A DNA stretch of 64,000 nt from the NCBI RefSeq assembly GCF_009720865.1, contig NZ_WNLA01000003.1, forward strand, positions 1-64,000, read 5' to 3'. The first letter of the stretch is position 1; every line of letters begins with the position of its first letter. The notes under the pieces are model-generated. The model was not told the origin of the DNA and did no database searches. It was given only the letters and a program-made list of their open reading frames with translations. Source of the stretch: Pseudoduganella ginsengisoli (lineage in GTDB: Bacteria > Pseudomonadota > Gammaproteobacteria > Burkholderiales > Burkholderiaceae_D). Both the position numbers and the translations under genes were made by a program. Shown here in pieces: positions 1-8,356 of the stretch.

Positions 1-217
1 CCCGCGTCGCCCTGACGGCCGCCAGTTGCACGACAGTGGCGCCCCGCCTGGGCACGGCCGCGCGCGGTTGCGCCTGGCGCCGCAATTGCGCCTGGTAAGC
101 CGCCACGCGCTGCGCCAGCACGGCGTCGCGCTCCATGGCGGACTCGATTTGAGCACGGGTCGCCTGGTCCAGGCTGCCGCCCGCATACGCCATCAGGATG
201 TCATCGGAAAAGCCCAT
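1..217 (-). CDS. Anti-sigma factor-like protein, N-terminal part (cut by window edge)
   Basis: The reading frame opens with ATG at 217 behind a GAGGAA ribosome site and runs off the window start, so only about 72 residues are seen. It begins MGFSDDILMAYAGGSLD, followed by an Ala/Arg-rich helix (ATRAQIESAMERDAVLAQRV). This is the usual N-terminus of zinc-less anti-sigma factors of the zf-HC2-like type, which bind an ECF sigma factor in the cytoplasm; this assignment rests on resemblance only. The partner sigma factor and the membrane segment would lie to the left of the window. Confidence 0.6.
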   Translation of the reverse strand, partial: MGFSDDILMAYAGGSLDQATRAQIESAMERDAVLAQRVAAYQAQLRRQAQPRAAVPRRGATVVQLAAVRATR

Positions 218-410
218 GTGTATTTCCTCGCTACCTTCGATAATAACCCGGTGTGAGACTAAGGTGCAGCGTGCATATGTATCAGCGTGGTGCAAAATCA
301 TCGCAAGCCATATGGTGTATGGCTTACTTCCACAAATTCTCATCAAGGAAAATCACATCCGGCAATAATTCTGTGCTAATCTGCGCGCTCTATTAACCAA
401 GGAGGTAGTA

Positions 411-698
411 ATGAAAAAAGGCGAACTGATCGCAGAATTTGCTAAGCGCACCGAACTGTCCGGCGCTGCCGCCAACGATGCAGTGAACACCCTGATTGCC
501 ATCATTACCGAGCGCCTGAAAAAAGGCGATACGGTTGGCATCACCGGCTTCGGCACCTTCTCCGTCGCCAAGCGCGCTGCCCGCAAAGGCCGCAACCCGG
601 CAACCGGCGAAGCGATCAAAATCGCAGCGTCGAAAACCCCGAAATTCTCGGCTGGCGCTACGCTGAAAGCAGCAGTGAACCCGCCTAAGAAGAAGTAA
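411..698 (+). CDS. HU-family DNA-binding protein
   Basis: A 95-residue basic protein of standard HU length. It opens MKKGELIAEFAKRTELSG and carries the HU signature around residues 45-65 (GFGTFSVAKRAARKGRNP), where the arm with the DNA-intercalating proline (GRNPATGE) lies, then a Lys-rich end. HU dimers bend and compact DNA in the nucleoid. A strong AAGGAGG site sits 5 nt before the ATG. It is monocistronic: a perfect 14-bp terminator follows at once, shared with the convergent acyltransferase gene. Whether it is the hupA- or hupB-type copy cannot be told from the sequence. Confidence 0.95.
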   Translation: MKKGELIAEFAKRTELSGAAANDAVNTLIAIITERLKKGDTVGITGFGTFSVAKRAARKGRNPATGEAIKIAASKTPKFSAGATLKAAVNPPKKK

Positions 699-717
699 TC
701 GACAATCGCTTCTTTGG

Positions 718-773
718 AAGCGGCGGTTCAAGGCAAGGGCGCCGCGCCCTGTTTTGAACCGCCGCTTTTTTCT
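718..773. terminator. Bidirectional Rho-independent terminator (HU / acyltransferase)
   Basis: A perfect 14-bp inverted repeat, AAGCGGCGGTTCAA at 718-731 and its complement at 754-767, is followed by a T-run to the right and preceded by an A-containing stretch to the left. The 22-nt loop holds a second small GC hairpin (GGGCG/CGCCC). It sits between two convergent genes and can serve both. Confidence 0.85.
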
Positions 774-2228
774 TTACGGGCAGCCGTCCATCAGCGCCAA
801 CAGCACGAGTTTTTCAAACTCGGGCGCAAAGCGGGCAATCACATTGTCCGGGTCGCGCACCAGCGCATCATCCGTCACGATGCCGAACTGCACCCCGCCG
901 TTGTAAGACAAAATCGATACGCCGACGCCGATATCGCCCGATTGCGGCACCCAGAACATGATCTGGTCCAGCTGGCTGCCGGCCAGGTACAGCGGCGTCT
1001 GCGGCCCCGGCACATTGCTCATCACGGCCGTCGCCTTGCGGGCAAAGAAGTTCTGGATTTCGTTTTGCACCTGCTTGGGCGACGCCCCCAGCACACCCAG
1101 CACGGACATCGCCACCAGCGCCGTATAGCTGCCCTTCAATTCATTCATGCGTTTTTGCACTTCCGCCAGGCGCGCCACCGGGTCTTCCATGCCGACCGGC
1201 AGCACCAGCGGCACCAGCCCGAATGCATTGCCCAGCTTTTGGCGCGGGCTCTCCTTGCGCAAATTGACGGGCACCATCACCCGGACTTCGCAGTCATTCG
1301 CAACAAAGCCATCGGCCGACAGCAAATAGCCGCGCAACGCACCGGCCACGGCCGACATCAGGATATCGTTGACGGAACAGCCGTACGCCTTGCTGATGGT
1401 TTTGACTTCAGACAGCGGCAGCGGTTCGCTCCACGACACGTGCTTCCTGCCATTGGGCTTGCCCTTGAACAGCGTATGGCTGTCGTCCGCCATGGTCGTC
1501 AGCTTGACTGCATCCGTCGTCAATTGCGCCGCCGTCTGGCCATACGTGGCCAGGCGCTCCGCCATTTTGTCGACGTCCGCCCACATCGACATGGATTTCA
1601 CGAACATGGTCGACGACAAATCAATGGCCTTGACGCTGGTGGCCGTGATCGGCGACAGGATCTGGTCCCAGGGATTGGCTTCCGCTTCTTCCCGCGCCGC
1701 CTTGCCGACAGCTTTCGGCGCCTCATCCGGATGCTGGCCAAACATCGACATGAAAACGCGCACCAGCGCCACGCCATCGGCGATGCAGTGGTGGATGCGC
1801 ACGATCAGCGCTTGCCGCACCTTGCCGTCTTCGCCGATGCAATTGTCGACCAGATGCATTTGCCACAGGGGTTTATCAGGGTCCAGCGGCTGTTGCGACA
1901 GCTGCCCTACCAGCGCCTGCAGCGCGGGTTTGTTGGACGTGCCGTTATGGCCTTCGATACGGGTATGGATCACGTGGTCATCGAGGTCGACTTCCTGCTC
2001 TTCCCACCAGGAGCCCGCCAGATCCGTCACTGCGCGGCTGCGGAAGCGGCGGTAGGCCAGGAAACGGGTTTCCAGCGCTTCCTTCAACCCTTCCGGCGCG
2101 ATCGGCTGCGCCATCATGGCCACGCCAACGATCATCATCTGGTTGCTGTCAGAATCCATGCGCAGCCAGGCCGTGTCGACCGCGGACATTTTTCTCCGGC
2201 CCAGGGCCGACAACGCTTTCGACAACAT
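774..2228 (-). CDS. Wax ester synthase / diacylglycerol acyltransferase (WS/DGAT)
   Basis: A 484-residue protein of the usual WS/DGAT length. The condensing motif HHCIADG is at residues 146-152, where the second His is the general base. The typical N-terminus MSAVDTAWLRMDS follows a short leader at residues 14-26, and the conserved late motif SNVPGP is present. The family transfers acyl groups from acyl-CoA to fatty alcohols or diacylglycerol at the membrane, producing storage wax or triacylglycerol. The start at 2228 has a GAGGAG site 8 nt upstream. It is divergent from an acyl-CoA-binding protein gene 122 bp away, which could supply or buffer its substrate; this link is inferred. Whether the real product is wax or triacylglycerol is not decided by sequence. 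Confidence 0.92.
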   Translation of the reverse strand: MLSKALSALGRRKMSAVDTAWLRMDSDSNQMMIVGVAMMAQPIAPEGLKEALETRFLAYRRFRSRAVTDLAGSWWEEQEVDLDDHVIHTRIEGHNGTSNKPALQALVGQLSQQPLDPDKPLWQMHLVDNCIGEDGKVRQALIVRIHHCIADGVALVRVFMSMFGQHPDEAPKAVGKAAREEAEANPWDQILSPITATSVKAIDLSSTMFVKSMSMWADVDKMAERLATYGQTAAQLTTDAVKLTTMADDSHTLFKGKPNGRKHVSWSEPLPLSEVKTISKAYGCSVNDILMSAVAGALRGYLLSADGFVANDCEVRVMVPVNLRKESPRQKLGNAFGLVPLVLPVGMEDPVARLAEVQKRMNELKGSYTALVAMSVLGVLGASPKQVQNEIQNFFARKATAVMSNVPGPQTPLYLAGSQLDQIMFWVPQSGDIGVGVSILSYNGGVQFGIVTDDALVRDPDNVIARFAPEFEKLVLLALMDGCP

Positions 2229-2350
2229 TCGAGCTTCTCCTCTATAGTTCCAGTTGGGCGTACCGATTATAGAATTGTATTATCTCGTTATCGCACAGAC
2301 GTGCGCAAAGTTTCTTTAGTGACATCACTCTAGCACGAGGAGAAGGACAC

Positions 2351-2605
2351 ATGAGCCTGCAAGAACAATTCGACCAAGCAATGGCCGATTCGAAAAACCT
2401 GCCGGAGCGTCCGGACAACATGACCCTGCTGAAAATCTACGCACTGTACAAGCAAGGTTCCACCGGCGACGTCGAAGGTTCCCGCCCAGGCTTCACCGAC
2501 ATGGTCGGCCGCGCCAAATACGACGCATGGGCCAACCTGAAAGGCACGGCAAAAGAAGATGCGCAACAACAGTACATCGACTTGATCGAAGAACTGAAAG
2601 GCTAA
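2351..2605 (+). CDS. Acyl-CoA-binding protein (ACBP)
   Basis: An 84-residue four-helix ACBP of normal length. The hallmark segment LLKIYALYKQGSTGDV (about residues 26-41) and the later KYDAWANLKG (residues 54-63) contain the Tyr and Lys residues that grip the CoA 3'-phosphate and adenine. It binds long-chain acyl-CoA in the cytoplasm and shuttles it to acyltransferases. ACBPs are common in eukaryotes and patchy in bacteria. A GAGGAGAAGGA site precedes the ATG. Its divergent neighbour is a WS/DGAT enzyme that uses acyl-CoA, which fits a shared role in neutral-lipid synthesis. Confidence 0.93.
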   Translation: MSLQEQFDQAMADSKNLPERPDNMTLLKIYALYKQGSTGDVEGSRPGFTDMVGRAKYDAWANLKGTAKEDAQQQYIDLIEELKG

Positions 2606-2610
2606 AACAA

Positions 2611-2644
2611 AAAGGGCGGGTCCGATGGAACCCGCCCTTTGCTT
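2611..2644. terminator. Bidirectional terminator (ACBP / PHA-system protein)
   Basis: The inverted repeat AAAGGGCGGGT at 2611-2621 pairs with ACCCGCCCTTT at 2630-2640 over an 8-nt loop. An A-run lies to the left and a TTT run to the right, so it can end both the ACBP transcript and the convergent gene. Confidence 0.8.
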
Positions 2645-2928
2645 TATTTGGCGCCGCTGAAAATTTTCTTCATTTTCTCCGACGCTTTCGCTTCGATCAC
2701 TGGCGCAAACGCGCCAAACAAGAATCCCAGCTTGATCAGCATTTCCGCTTTATGCCTGGTCAGGGTCAGCGTGCCGCTGACGCCGCTGCGTTCGAAGTTC
2801 AGCACGTCGCCATCCCATGCATATTCCATTTCAAATTCTTCCGCCAGCTTGACGGCGACTTTTTCCGCCGCTTCCCGGGCTTTTTTTGGCGTCAAGGTGT
2901 GTTCCTGGACGATGTGTACGTTGGGCAT
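2644..2928 (-). CDS. Polyhydroxyalkanoate system family protein
   Basis: A 94-residue basic protein starting MPNVHIVQEHTLTPKKA. The order of a Lys/Ala-rich helix (residues 13-30), an acidic strand (EFEMEYAWDGDVL) and the segment GVSGTLTLTRHKAEMLIKLGFLFG matches the small PHA_gran_rgn family found beside PHA granule genes; its biochemical role is not firmly known. The start at 2928 is preferred to an upstream in-frame codon because a GAGGAGAGAGGT site sits just before it. PhaZ lies 2.5 kb away, which agrees with a storage-polymer function. Confidence 0.75.
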   Translation of the reverse strand: MPNVHIVQEHTLTPKKAREAAEKVAVKLAEEFEMEYAWDGDVLNFERSGVSGTLTLTRHKAEMLIKLGFLFGAFAPVIEAKASEKMKKIFSGAK

Positions 2929-3120
2929 TACCTCTCTCCTCATTTAGCGGGCGCCATTGTACAGGGCCAGCTTGCCGCTGCGAATCATTCTACGCCCGCT
3001 GTCAATTCCATGGAAACCGGCAACAGGCTTTGCGCACGCGCAAGCAACACCGGCGCAGGCGGAGCGACCATGGCATTTCCCGCGCCGGCATGCCGCTTGC
3101 GCGATCGCCCCGGAGGAGCC

Positions 3121-4491
3121 ATGAAATCCGAAGTCCTCGTACCCCTGTGTGAAACACCGGTCACGCTGCCTGTCAGTTACGTCCCCACGCCGTCCGCCCC
3201 CTACCGCATCCACCGCAAAGCCGCCCAGCTGACCCAGCAGCCTGGGCGCCCCCGCCACGGCAGCGAAGCCGCATTGGCGCCAGCCGGGGCACGGGTCTTA
3301 ATCTGGAAACAAGATCCATCCGTGACCGAACTAGGCACCCGTAAAGCATTTTTGCCTGGCGTCATCCTGGCCGGGCCGCGCGACGCCCGCATTGCCAGCG
3401 GCGCGCCCGGCATTGCGCCCGTCAGTCCGAATGCCTTCGGCGACTTTATCTTGCCGCCCGATACGGAACAGTTCGATGCCGTACATACGTTTGCTGTCGT
3501 GCGCCAGACGTTGAGCCTGTACCAGCGCGCGCTGGCGTCCAGCGGCACACCGGCGCAATTGCCGTGGCAGTGGAATTCACAGCGCAATACGGATCCCATC
3601 AAAGTCTTCCCGCACGGCTTGCCCGACGTGATGAATGCGTATTACAGCCGCGAAGAACGGGCGCTGAAATTTGGCGATTTCATTCCCAGCGGCGAAACCA
3701 GCCGCCTGTACACGTGCCGTTCGTTCGATATCGTGGCCCACGAAACCGGCCATGCGGTGCTCGATGGCTTGAAACCGCGCTGGCTGCTGCGCCGCAATCC
3801 ACCGCAAACAGGCGGCCTGCACGAATCGTTTGGCGATTTGACGGCAATTTTCCTCGCGCTGTCGCAACTGGACCAGGCTGAAGCCGTCATAGCGCAAACC
3901 AAGGCGGATTTGCACGACAAAACCTTCCTGGCTGACATGGCGGAACAATTCGGCCTTGCATTGGGCCGGCCCAACGGCTTGCGCAATGCCGACAACGATT
4001 TAACGCTGGCGGAAGCGGGCAATGAAGTGCACGCGATTTCCCAGGTATTTACCGGCGCCATTTACGACATCCTGGCCGATATCTTTGCCTTTGAACGGCG
4101 CCCCGGCCTGATTGACGATGCCGCGCTGCTGTACCGCACGGGCGAATACCTGTGCGGCCTTGTGTTGCGCTCGCTGATTGCCGCGCCCGATTTTGGCGCC
4201 ACATTTGCCCATGTGGCCAGCCATATGGCGCAATTCGCCGTCAGTGACGGCAAACCGCCGCAATACCGGGAATTCATCCGCCAGCGCTTCACGCTGCGCC
4301 AGGTCCAGGTGGCGGAAGATGCCCGCACACTGGACATCGAAGCCGACAGCGGCACGCTGCAAGACCGGCGCAGCTGTTGCGGCACCATGAACCATGCCGA
4401 GTATTTCGAGCTGGAAGATGTGCTGGATGAAGAGCGCAAAGCCCTCGCGTCCTGGTGCCAGCAACACTACGCGGCCCGCAACCACGCTTGA
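3121..4491 (+). CDS. Thermolysin-like (M4-type) zinc metallopeptidase
   Basis: A 456-residue protein. The zinc motif HETGH is at 207-211, the third ligand is probably Glu235 in GGLHESFGDL, and a thermolysin-like catalytic His304 lies in NEVHAISQVFTGAIYD, the counterpart of the GGVHINSGI motif of M4 enzymes. Spacing of HExxH to the Glu is 24 residues, near the 20 of thermolysin. No signal peptide and no propeptide are visible: the N-terminus is Pro-rich and polar. The reading frame is open far upstream, but ATG 3121 follows a CGGAGGAGCC site and is the natural start. The lack of an export signal is unusual for this clan, so it may act inside the cell, leave by a non-Sec route, or have a start not recognised here. 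Confidence 0.8.
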   Translation: MKSEVLVPLCETPVTLPVSYVPTPSAPYRIHRKAAQLTQQPGRPRHGSEAALAPAGARVLIWKQDPSVTELGTRKAFLPGVILAGPRDARIASGAPGIAPVSPNAFGDFILPPDTEQFDAVHTFAVVRQTLSLYQRALASSGTPAQLPWQWNSQRNTDPIKVFPHGLPDVMNAYYSREERALKFGDFIPSGETSRLYTCRSFDIVAHETGHAVLDGLKPRWLLRRNPPQTGGLHESFGDLTAIFLALSQLDQAEAVIAQTKADLHDKTFLADMAEQFGLALGRPNGLRNADNDLTLAEAGNEVHAISQVFTGAIYDILADIFAFERRPGLIDDAALLYRTGEYLCGLVLRSLIAAPDFGATFAHVASHMAQFAVSDGKPPQYREFIRQRFTLRQVQVAEDARTLDIEADSGTLQDRRSCCGTMNHAEYFELEDVLDEERKALASWCQQHYAARNHA

Positions 4492-4580
4492 TTGTGCGTG
4501 GCGGCGGGCCGCCCTCCGAAAGCGGCCCGCCGAACGCGGCCCGGCCGAATTTGCTTATGTGGATTGTATATAAGGGCGAA

Positions 4581-4609
4581 TTGTTCTCACGTGCAAATTG
4601 CCTTAAAAT
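4581..4609 (+). promoter_or_regulatory. Probable sigma-70 promoter of fdxA
   Basis: TTGTTC at 4581-4586 and TAAAAT at 4604-4609 are separated by exactly 17 nt and lie about 70 nt upstream of the ferredoxin ATG. Four of six and five of six positions match the consensus boxes. Confidence 0.6.
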
Positions 4610-4680
4610 CAGAGCTTTGCTGTAGGTGTATTGGCAGTTTTGCAGCACCATGGCGCCGCAAATCATCTATAAGGACTGTT

Positions 4681-5004
4681 ATGACCCACGTAGTTACCGA
4701 ATCCTGCATTAGCTGTAAGTTTACCGATTGCGTGGATGTGTGCCCGGTGGATTGCTTCCGTGAAGGCCCGAACTTCCTGGCGATCGATCCAGACGAATGC
4801 ATCGATTGCGCCGTGTGCGTAGCAGAATGCCCGGTCAACGCAATTTTCGCTGAAGAAGATACCCCGGCCGACCAGCAGCAATTCATCAAGATTAATGCTG
4901 ATTTGTCCCGCAACTGGCCTTCGATTACCAAGACCAAGGCTGCGCTGCCGGATGCCGATAATTTCCGCGACGTAAAAGACAAGCTGAAATTGCTGGTGAA
5001 ATAA
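4681..5004 (+). CDS. fdxA: 7Fe ferredoxin FdxA
   Basis: A 107-residue protein of FdxA length. The N-terminal cluster ligands lie in [17 protein letters not shown] (a spaced motif that binds the 3Fe-4S and 4Fe-4S clusters), and the second set in [16 protein letters not shown]. The C-terminal extension of about 45 residues (ending [11 protein letters not shown]) is characteristic of the Azotobacter-type 7Fe ferredoxins. It carries low-potential electrons in the cytoplasm. The start at 4681 has an AAGGA site. It is transcribed alone, with its own promoter and a strong terminator. Confidence 0.93.
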   Translation: MTHVVTESCISCKFTDCVDVCPVDCFREGPNFLAIDPDECIDCAVCVAECPVNAIFAEEDTPADQQQFIKINADLSRNWPSITKTKAALPDADNFRDVKDKLKLLVK

Positions 5005-5028
5005 CCCAGGTTCTGTATTATTTATAAG

Positions 5029-5063
5029 ATACAGCCCCGCCATATGCGGGGCTGTATTTTTTT
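5029..5063 (+). terminator. Rho-independent terminator of fdxA
   Basis: ATACAGCCCCGC at 5029-5040 pairs perfectly with GCGGGGCTGTAT at 5046-5057 over a 5-nt loop, followed by a T-run to 5063. Confidence 0.9.
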
Positions 5064-5433
5064 GCGGGAGCAAAATGCGAGAAATCGCATAAGAAGCCGG
5101 TTGGCATGAGAATCACTCACCAAGTTTGTGCATCGCGCAACTGTGGAAATCCGCAGTGTCCGGCCTACACCACATCTCGGAACCGTCCTACACAAAAGCA
5201 GCCGAAACACTGCTTTTCTTGTAGGTCTTCCAGTATTATCGTTTCCATCAGGACGGGCTCAGTCGGACTTTTACAAGACTATCCTTACGGGCGAGCAACC
5301 TTTCCACCAGTTACCGCAAAGTGCTTTACGTCATGTACAAATACCCTATAATGAGCTCATGATTTTGATCAATTCGGTGGCAGTTCAAGCTTGACATTTA
5401 AACTTGGCACCGAGATAACGACCGGGAATAACT
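5064..5433. other. 370-bp non-coding stretch before phaZ
   Basis: Between the fdxA terminator and phaZ there is no frame with coding character: the short open frames lack ribosome sites and family motifs. The base composition is less GC-rich than the surrounding genes. The only structured element seen is the promoter-like pair near its right end. Confidence 0.6.
5325..5352 (+). promoter_or_regulatory. Probable sigma-70 promoter of phaZ
   Basis: TTTACG at 5325-5330 and a perfect TATAAT at 5347-5352 with 16-nt spacing lie 82 nt before the phaZ start. A TTGACA at 5391 with GATAAC 17 nt later also exists, but it would leave a leader of only a few bases. Confidence 0.6.
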
Positions 5434-6669
5434 ATGCTTTACCAACTGCATGAAATGCAACGCACGTTCTTGACGCCTCTGATGCAGTGGGCGGATGCGT
5501 CTGCAAAACTGTTCAGCAATCCCGTCTCTCCGCTGGCGCACACGCCGTTTTCCCAGCGGATCGCAGCAGGCTACGAACTGATGTACCGTTTGGGCAAAGA
5601 TTACGAAAAACCGGCTTTTGAGATTGATAGCGTTACCGTCAACGGCAACAACGTGGGCATCATCGAGCATGTCGTCATCACCAAGCCGTTTTGCCGCCTG
5701 ATTCACTTCAAAAAAGACTTGAGCGACAAGGAAATCCAGGCGCTGAAGCAGCCGACGATCTTGCTGGTCGCACCACTGTCCGGCCACCATTCGACCTTGC
5801 TGCGCGATACGGTTTCCGCCCTGCTGCAAGAGCATGACGTCTATATCACCGACTGGACCGATGCACGCATGGTGCCGGCGTCGGCGGGCCCGTTCCACCT
5901 GGACGACTATATCTACTACGTACAAGACTTTATCCGCCACCTGGGCCCGGACTTGCACGTGATTTCCGTGTGCCAGCCGACCGTGCCGGTACTGGCGGCC
6001 ATTTCGCTGATGGCCACGGCCAAGGATCCGAAACTGCCGAAAACCATGACGATGATGGGCGGCCCGATCGATCCGCGCAAATCGCCGACGTCGGTAAACA
6101 ACCTGGCGACGGAAAAGAAATTCTCGTGGTTTGAAAACACGGTGATTTATTCCGTGCCGCCGAACTACCCAGGCTTTGGCCGCAAAGTGTATCCAGGCTT
6201 CCTGCAGCACGCTGGTTTCATTGCCATGAATCCGGGCCGCCACGCGCAGAGCCACCGCGAGTTCTACATGCACCTGGTGAAGGGCGACGACGAGAACGCG
6301 GAAAGCCACCGCAAGTTCTACGACGAATACAACGCCGTGCTGGACATGCCGGCCGAGTACTATCTCGACACCATCAAGACGGTGTTCCAGGACTTCGCGC
6401 TGCCGCAAGGCACGTGGAAAGTCGGCGGCCAGCTGGTGCGTCCGCAAGACATCACCAATGTGGCGCTGTTCACGGTGGAAGGCGAACTGGATGACATTTC
6501 TGGCGCTGGCCAGACGCAAGCCGCCCACGAACTGTGCTGCAATATTCCTGCCGACATGCAGCAAGACTTCGTAGCGCCGGGCGCCGGCCACTATGGCATT
6601 TTCTCCGGCCGCCGCTGGCGTGAAATGATTTGCCCGAAAATCGGCGAATTCATCCGCAAGCACAGCTAA
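5434..6669 (+). CDS. phaZ: Intracellular poly(3-hydroxybutyrate) depolymerase
   Basis: A 411-residue alpha/beta hydrolase that hydrolyses the amorphous PHB of intracellular granules. The nucleophile elbow is SVCQPTV with Cys180 in place of Ser, which is the mark of the Ralstonia PhaZ1-type intracellular enzymes. The N-terminus MLYQLHEMQRTFLTPLMQW, the FTVEGELDDISG region carrying the acid, and the C-terminal GAGHYGIFSGRRWR with the catalytic His are all present. There is no signal peptide, as expected for a granule enzyme. Only a weak GGGA ribosome site precedes the ATG. Its own promoter and terminator suggest a single-gene unit. Confidence 0.95.
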   Translation: MLYQLHEMQRTFLTPLMQWADASAKLFSNPVSPLAHTPFSQRIAAGYELMYRLGKDYEKPAFEIDSVTVNGNNVGIIEHVVITKPFCRLIHFKKDLSDKEIQALKQPTILLVAPLSGHHSTLLRDTVSALLQEHDVYITDWTDARMVPASAGPFHLDDYIYYVQDFIRHLGPDLHVISVCQPTVPVLAAISLMATAKDPKLPKTMTMMGGPIDPRKSPTSVNNLATEKKFSWFENTVIYSVPPNYPGFGRKVYPGFLQHAGFIAMNPGRHAQSHREFYMHLVKGDDENAESHRKFYDEYNAVLDMPAEYYLDTIKTVFQDFALPQGTWKVGGQLVRPQDITNVALFTVEGELDDISGAGQTQAAHELCCNIPADMQQDFVAPGAGHYGIFSGRRWREMICPKIGEFIRKHS

Positions 6670-6676
6670 AGCAAAC

Positions 6677-6702
6677 ATCCCGGCACTGCCGGGATTTTTT
6701 TC
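6677..6702 (+). terminator. Rho-independent terminator of phaZ
   Basis: ATCCCGGC at 6677-6684 and GCCGGGAT at 6688-6695 form an 8-bp stem with a 3-nt loop, followed by seven T. Confidence 0.85.
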
Positions 6703-6706
6703 GCCA

Positions 6707-7507
6707 TCACGGCTGCTGCAAAGTGCGCGTGTGCGCCCTGGCCAGTTCCACGCCGATGCGCCGCCAATAATCCCGCTCTGCTTTTTGCAAATCCATGTCG
6801 CGCAAGGCATCGTTGAAGGCCCGCTGCTGCGCCAGCCCTTGCGCGGTGCGCTTAAAGCACACGTGGATCGAACGCTCGCGGAACAAGCCTTCGGCCACGC
6901 CGATACGCTCCCGCTCTTCCCGCGTAAAACGGTCGCTGGTCAATAAATGGCGCAGCACGCGCTTTTCAATCACCATCACGGGAAAGCGCTTCGTTAACAG
7001 CTTGCGCAAGTTCAGTTCATCGCTGTATGCCTCTTCCGTATGCAGCACACCGGCTGCGGCCATCGCATCGAACTGTTCGCCATTGGTGTAACCCGCCACC
7101 GTGCCGATTCGGATGCCCTGCAAATCCGCCAGCGTGGCCGGCTGCACCGGGGCGTCTTTCAAATACGCCAGTACCGTCACGGTATTACCGATGGAATTTG
7201 AAAAGTGGCACACTTTTTCCCGCTCCGGTGTGCGCCACACGGCCAGGAACCCTGCGTAGCGGGGATCATTGAGTCCCAGCTCCATCGTGCGCTTCCACGG
7301 AAAATATTCGATCTGCGCTTCCATCCCCATACGTTCATATACGGAAGCCAGCAGTGAACCCGCCATGCCGTTCGATGGCAAAGTACTGGAGACAAAAGGC
7401 GGCCACTCATTGGAGGCGAAGTGCACCTTTGCATTGGGTGCGGCCCAGGCTGGCGCCGCCAGCAGCAGCGCGCCCAGCAGCCGCCACTTCCTTAAAACGT
7501 TCTTCAT
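6707..7507 (-). CDS. Periplasmic solute-binding protein, family 3 (transporter substrate-binding domain)
   Basis: A 266-residue protein starting MKNVLRKWRLLGALLLAAP with a clear Sec signal peptide ending at AWA/AP (about residue 22). The mature part has the SBP family 3 layout: FASNEWPPFVSS near the start, GSLLASVYERMG, a mid domain ADLQGIRIGTVAGYTNGEQFD, and a Trp-rich C-terminal helix. Orphan members of this family in Proteobacteria often bind amino acids or act as sensors. No permease or ATPase gene is next to it, so its ligand and partner are unknown. The start at 7507 was chosen for the signal peptide; the frame stays open upstream. Confidence 0.8.
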   Translation of the reverse strand: MKNVLRKWRLLGALLLAAPAWAAPNAKVHFASNEWPPFVSSTLPSNGMAGSLLASVYERMGMEAQIEYFPWKRTMELGLNDPRYAGFLAVWRTPEREKVCHFSNSIGNTVTVLAYLKDAPVQPATLADLQGIRIGTVAGYTNGEQFDAMAAAGVLHTEEAYSDELNLRKLLTKRFPVMVIEKRVLRHLLTSDRFTREERERIGVAEGLFRERSIHVCFKRTAQGLAQQRAFNDALRDMDLQKAERDYWRRIGVELARAHTRTLQQP

Positions 7508-7663
7508 TTGATGCGGCAATTTCAGCGAATCCGAATATGCTCCCATAAATCCGTCTTGCCGCCAAACTAATTGCAAAATTAGACACTTTCAAAGCAGGAT
7601 TTTCGCGCCCCGGAGGCTGCAGATGGCGGATAATGTGGCTTTACTGTTACAAACGACGTCAAC

Positions 7664-8356
7664 GTGACTTCATCCTTAGCAGACCGCATTGAAGACGCCC
7701 TGCCGCAAACGCAATGCACAAAATGCGGCTATTCCGGCTGCCGCCCTTATGCGGAAGCCATTGCCGCCGGCACTGCCGGCATCAACCAGTGTCCCCCCGG
7801 CGGCGCGGAAGGCATCGCGCGCCTGTCGCGCGTGACGGGCTATCCCGTCATTCCACTGAATCCCGTCAACGGCGTTGAGCGCCCCCGTGCCATTGCGTAC
7901 ATTGATGAATCGCTGTGCATCGGCTGCACGCTGTGCATCCAGGCTTGCCCGGTCGATGCCATTGTTGGTGCGGCCAAGCACATGCACACCATCGTGCCAT
8001 CGCTGTGCACGGGCTGCGACTTGTGCCTGGCGCCCTGCCCGGTCGATTGCATCGTCATGTATCCCGTGACGGAAACCACGGGCTGGCAGGCGTGGCCGCA
8101 GGCAGCGGCCGATGCGGCGCGCGAGCGCCACGACTTCCGCCTGTTCCGCCTGAAGCGGGACAAGGAAGAAAACGATGCGCGGCTGGCCGCCAAGGCGCGC
8201 GACAAGCTGAAGGCCGTGGAAGCCATCACGCCTGAAAACGATGCGGAAGCCGCCGAGAAAGAGCGCAAGCGCGCGATCATTGCCGCCGCCATGGAACGCA
8301 CACGCCTGAAGAAAGAAGCCGAAGCCGCAGCTGCCAAAAACAAGACCGATGAATAA
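7664..8356 (+). CDS. rsxB: RnfB/RsxB-like iron-sulfur protein
   Basis: A 230-residue protein. An N-terminal Cys cluster ([16 protein letters not shown]...QCPPGG, about residues 18-47) is the RnfB-type [4Fe-4S] site, followed by two ferredoxin motifs, [14 protein letters not shown] and [14 protein letters not shown] (residues 86-127). The last 90 residues are a charged helix rich in Lys, Glu and Ala. The N-terminal hydrophobic anchor of true RnfB is missing. In Betaproteobacteria this protein occurs alone without the other Rnf subunits, as here. It starts with GTG at 7664 and overlaps nth by 8 nt, so the two are translationally coupled. Confidence 0.85.
   Translation: MTSSLADRIEDALPQTQCTKCGYSGCRPYAEAIAAGTAGINQCPPGGAEGIARLSRVTGYPVIPLNPVNGVERPRAIAYIDESLCIGCTLCIQACPVDAIVGAAKHMHTIVPSLCTGCDLCLAPCPVDCIVMYPVTETTGWQAWPQAAADAARERHDFRLFRLKRDKEENDARLAAKARDKLKAVEAITPENDAEAAEKERKRAIIAAAMERTRLKKEAEAAAAKNKTDE

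Noticed and set aside
714-2333. A 539-codon plus-strand frame opposite the WS/DGAT gene
   Set aside because: Biased toward His and Arg, no ribosome site, and the minus-strand enzyme with HHxxxDG is convincing.
5106-5394. Short cysteine-containing frames before phaZ
   Set aside because: They overlap in two frames, lack ribosome sites and show no family motif, and the area holds the phaZ promoter.
5391-5419. TTGACA-17-GATAAC as phaZ promoter
   Set aside because: It would place the transcript start about 8 nt before the ATG; the TATAAT pair 40 nt upstream fits better.
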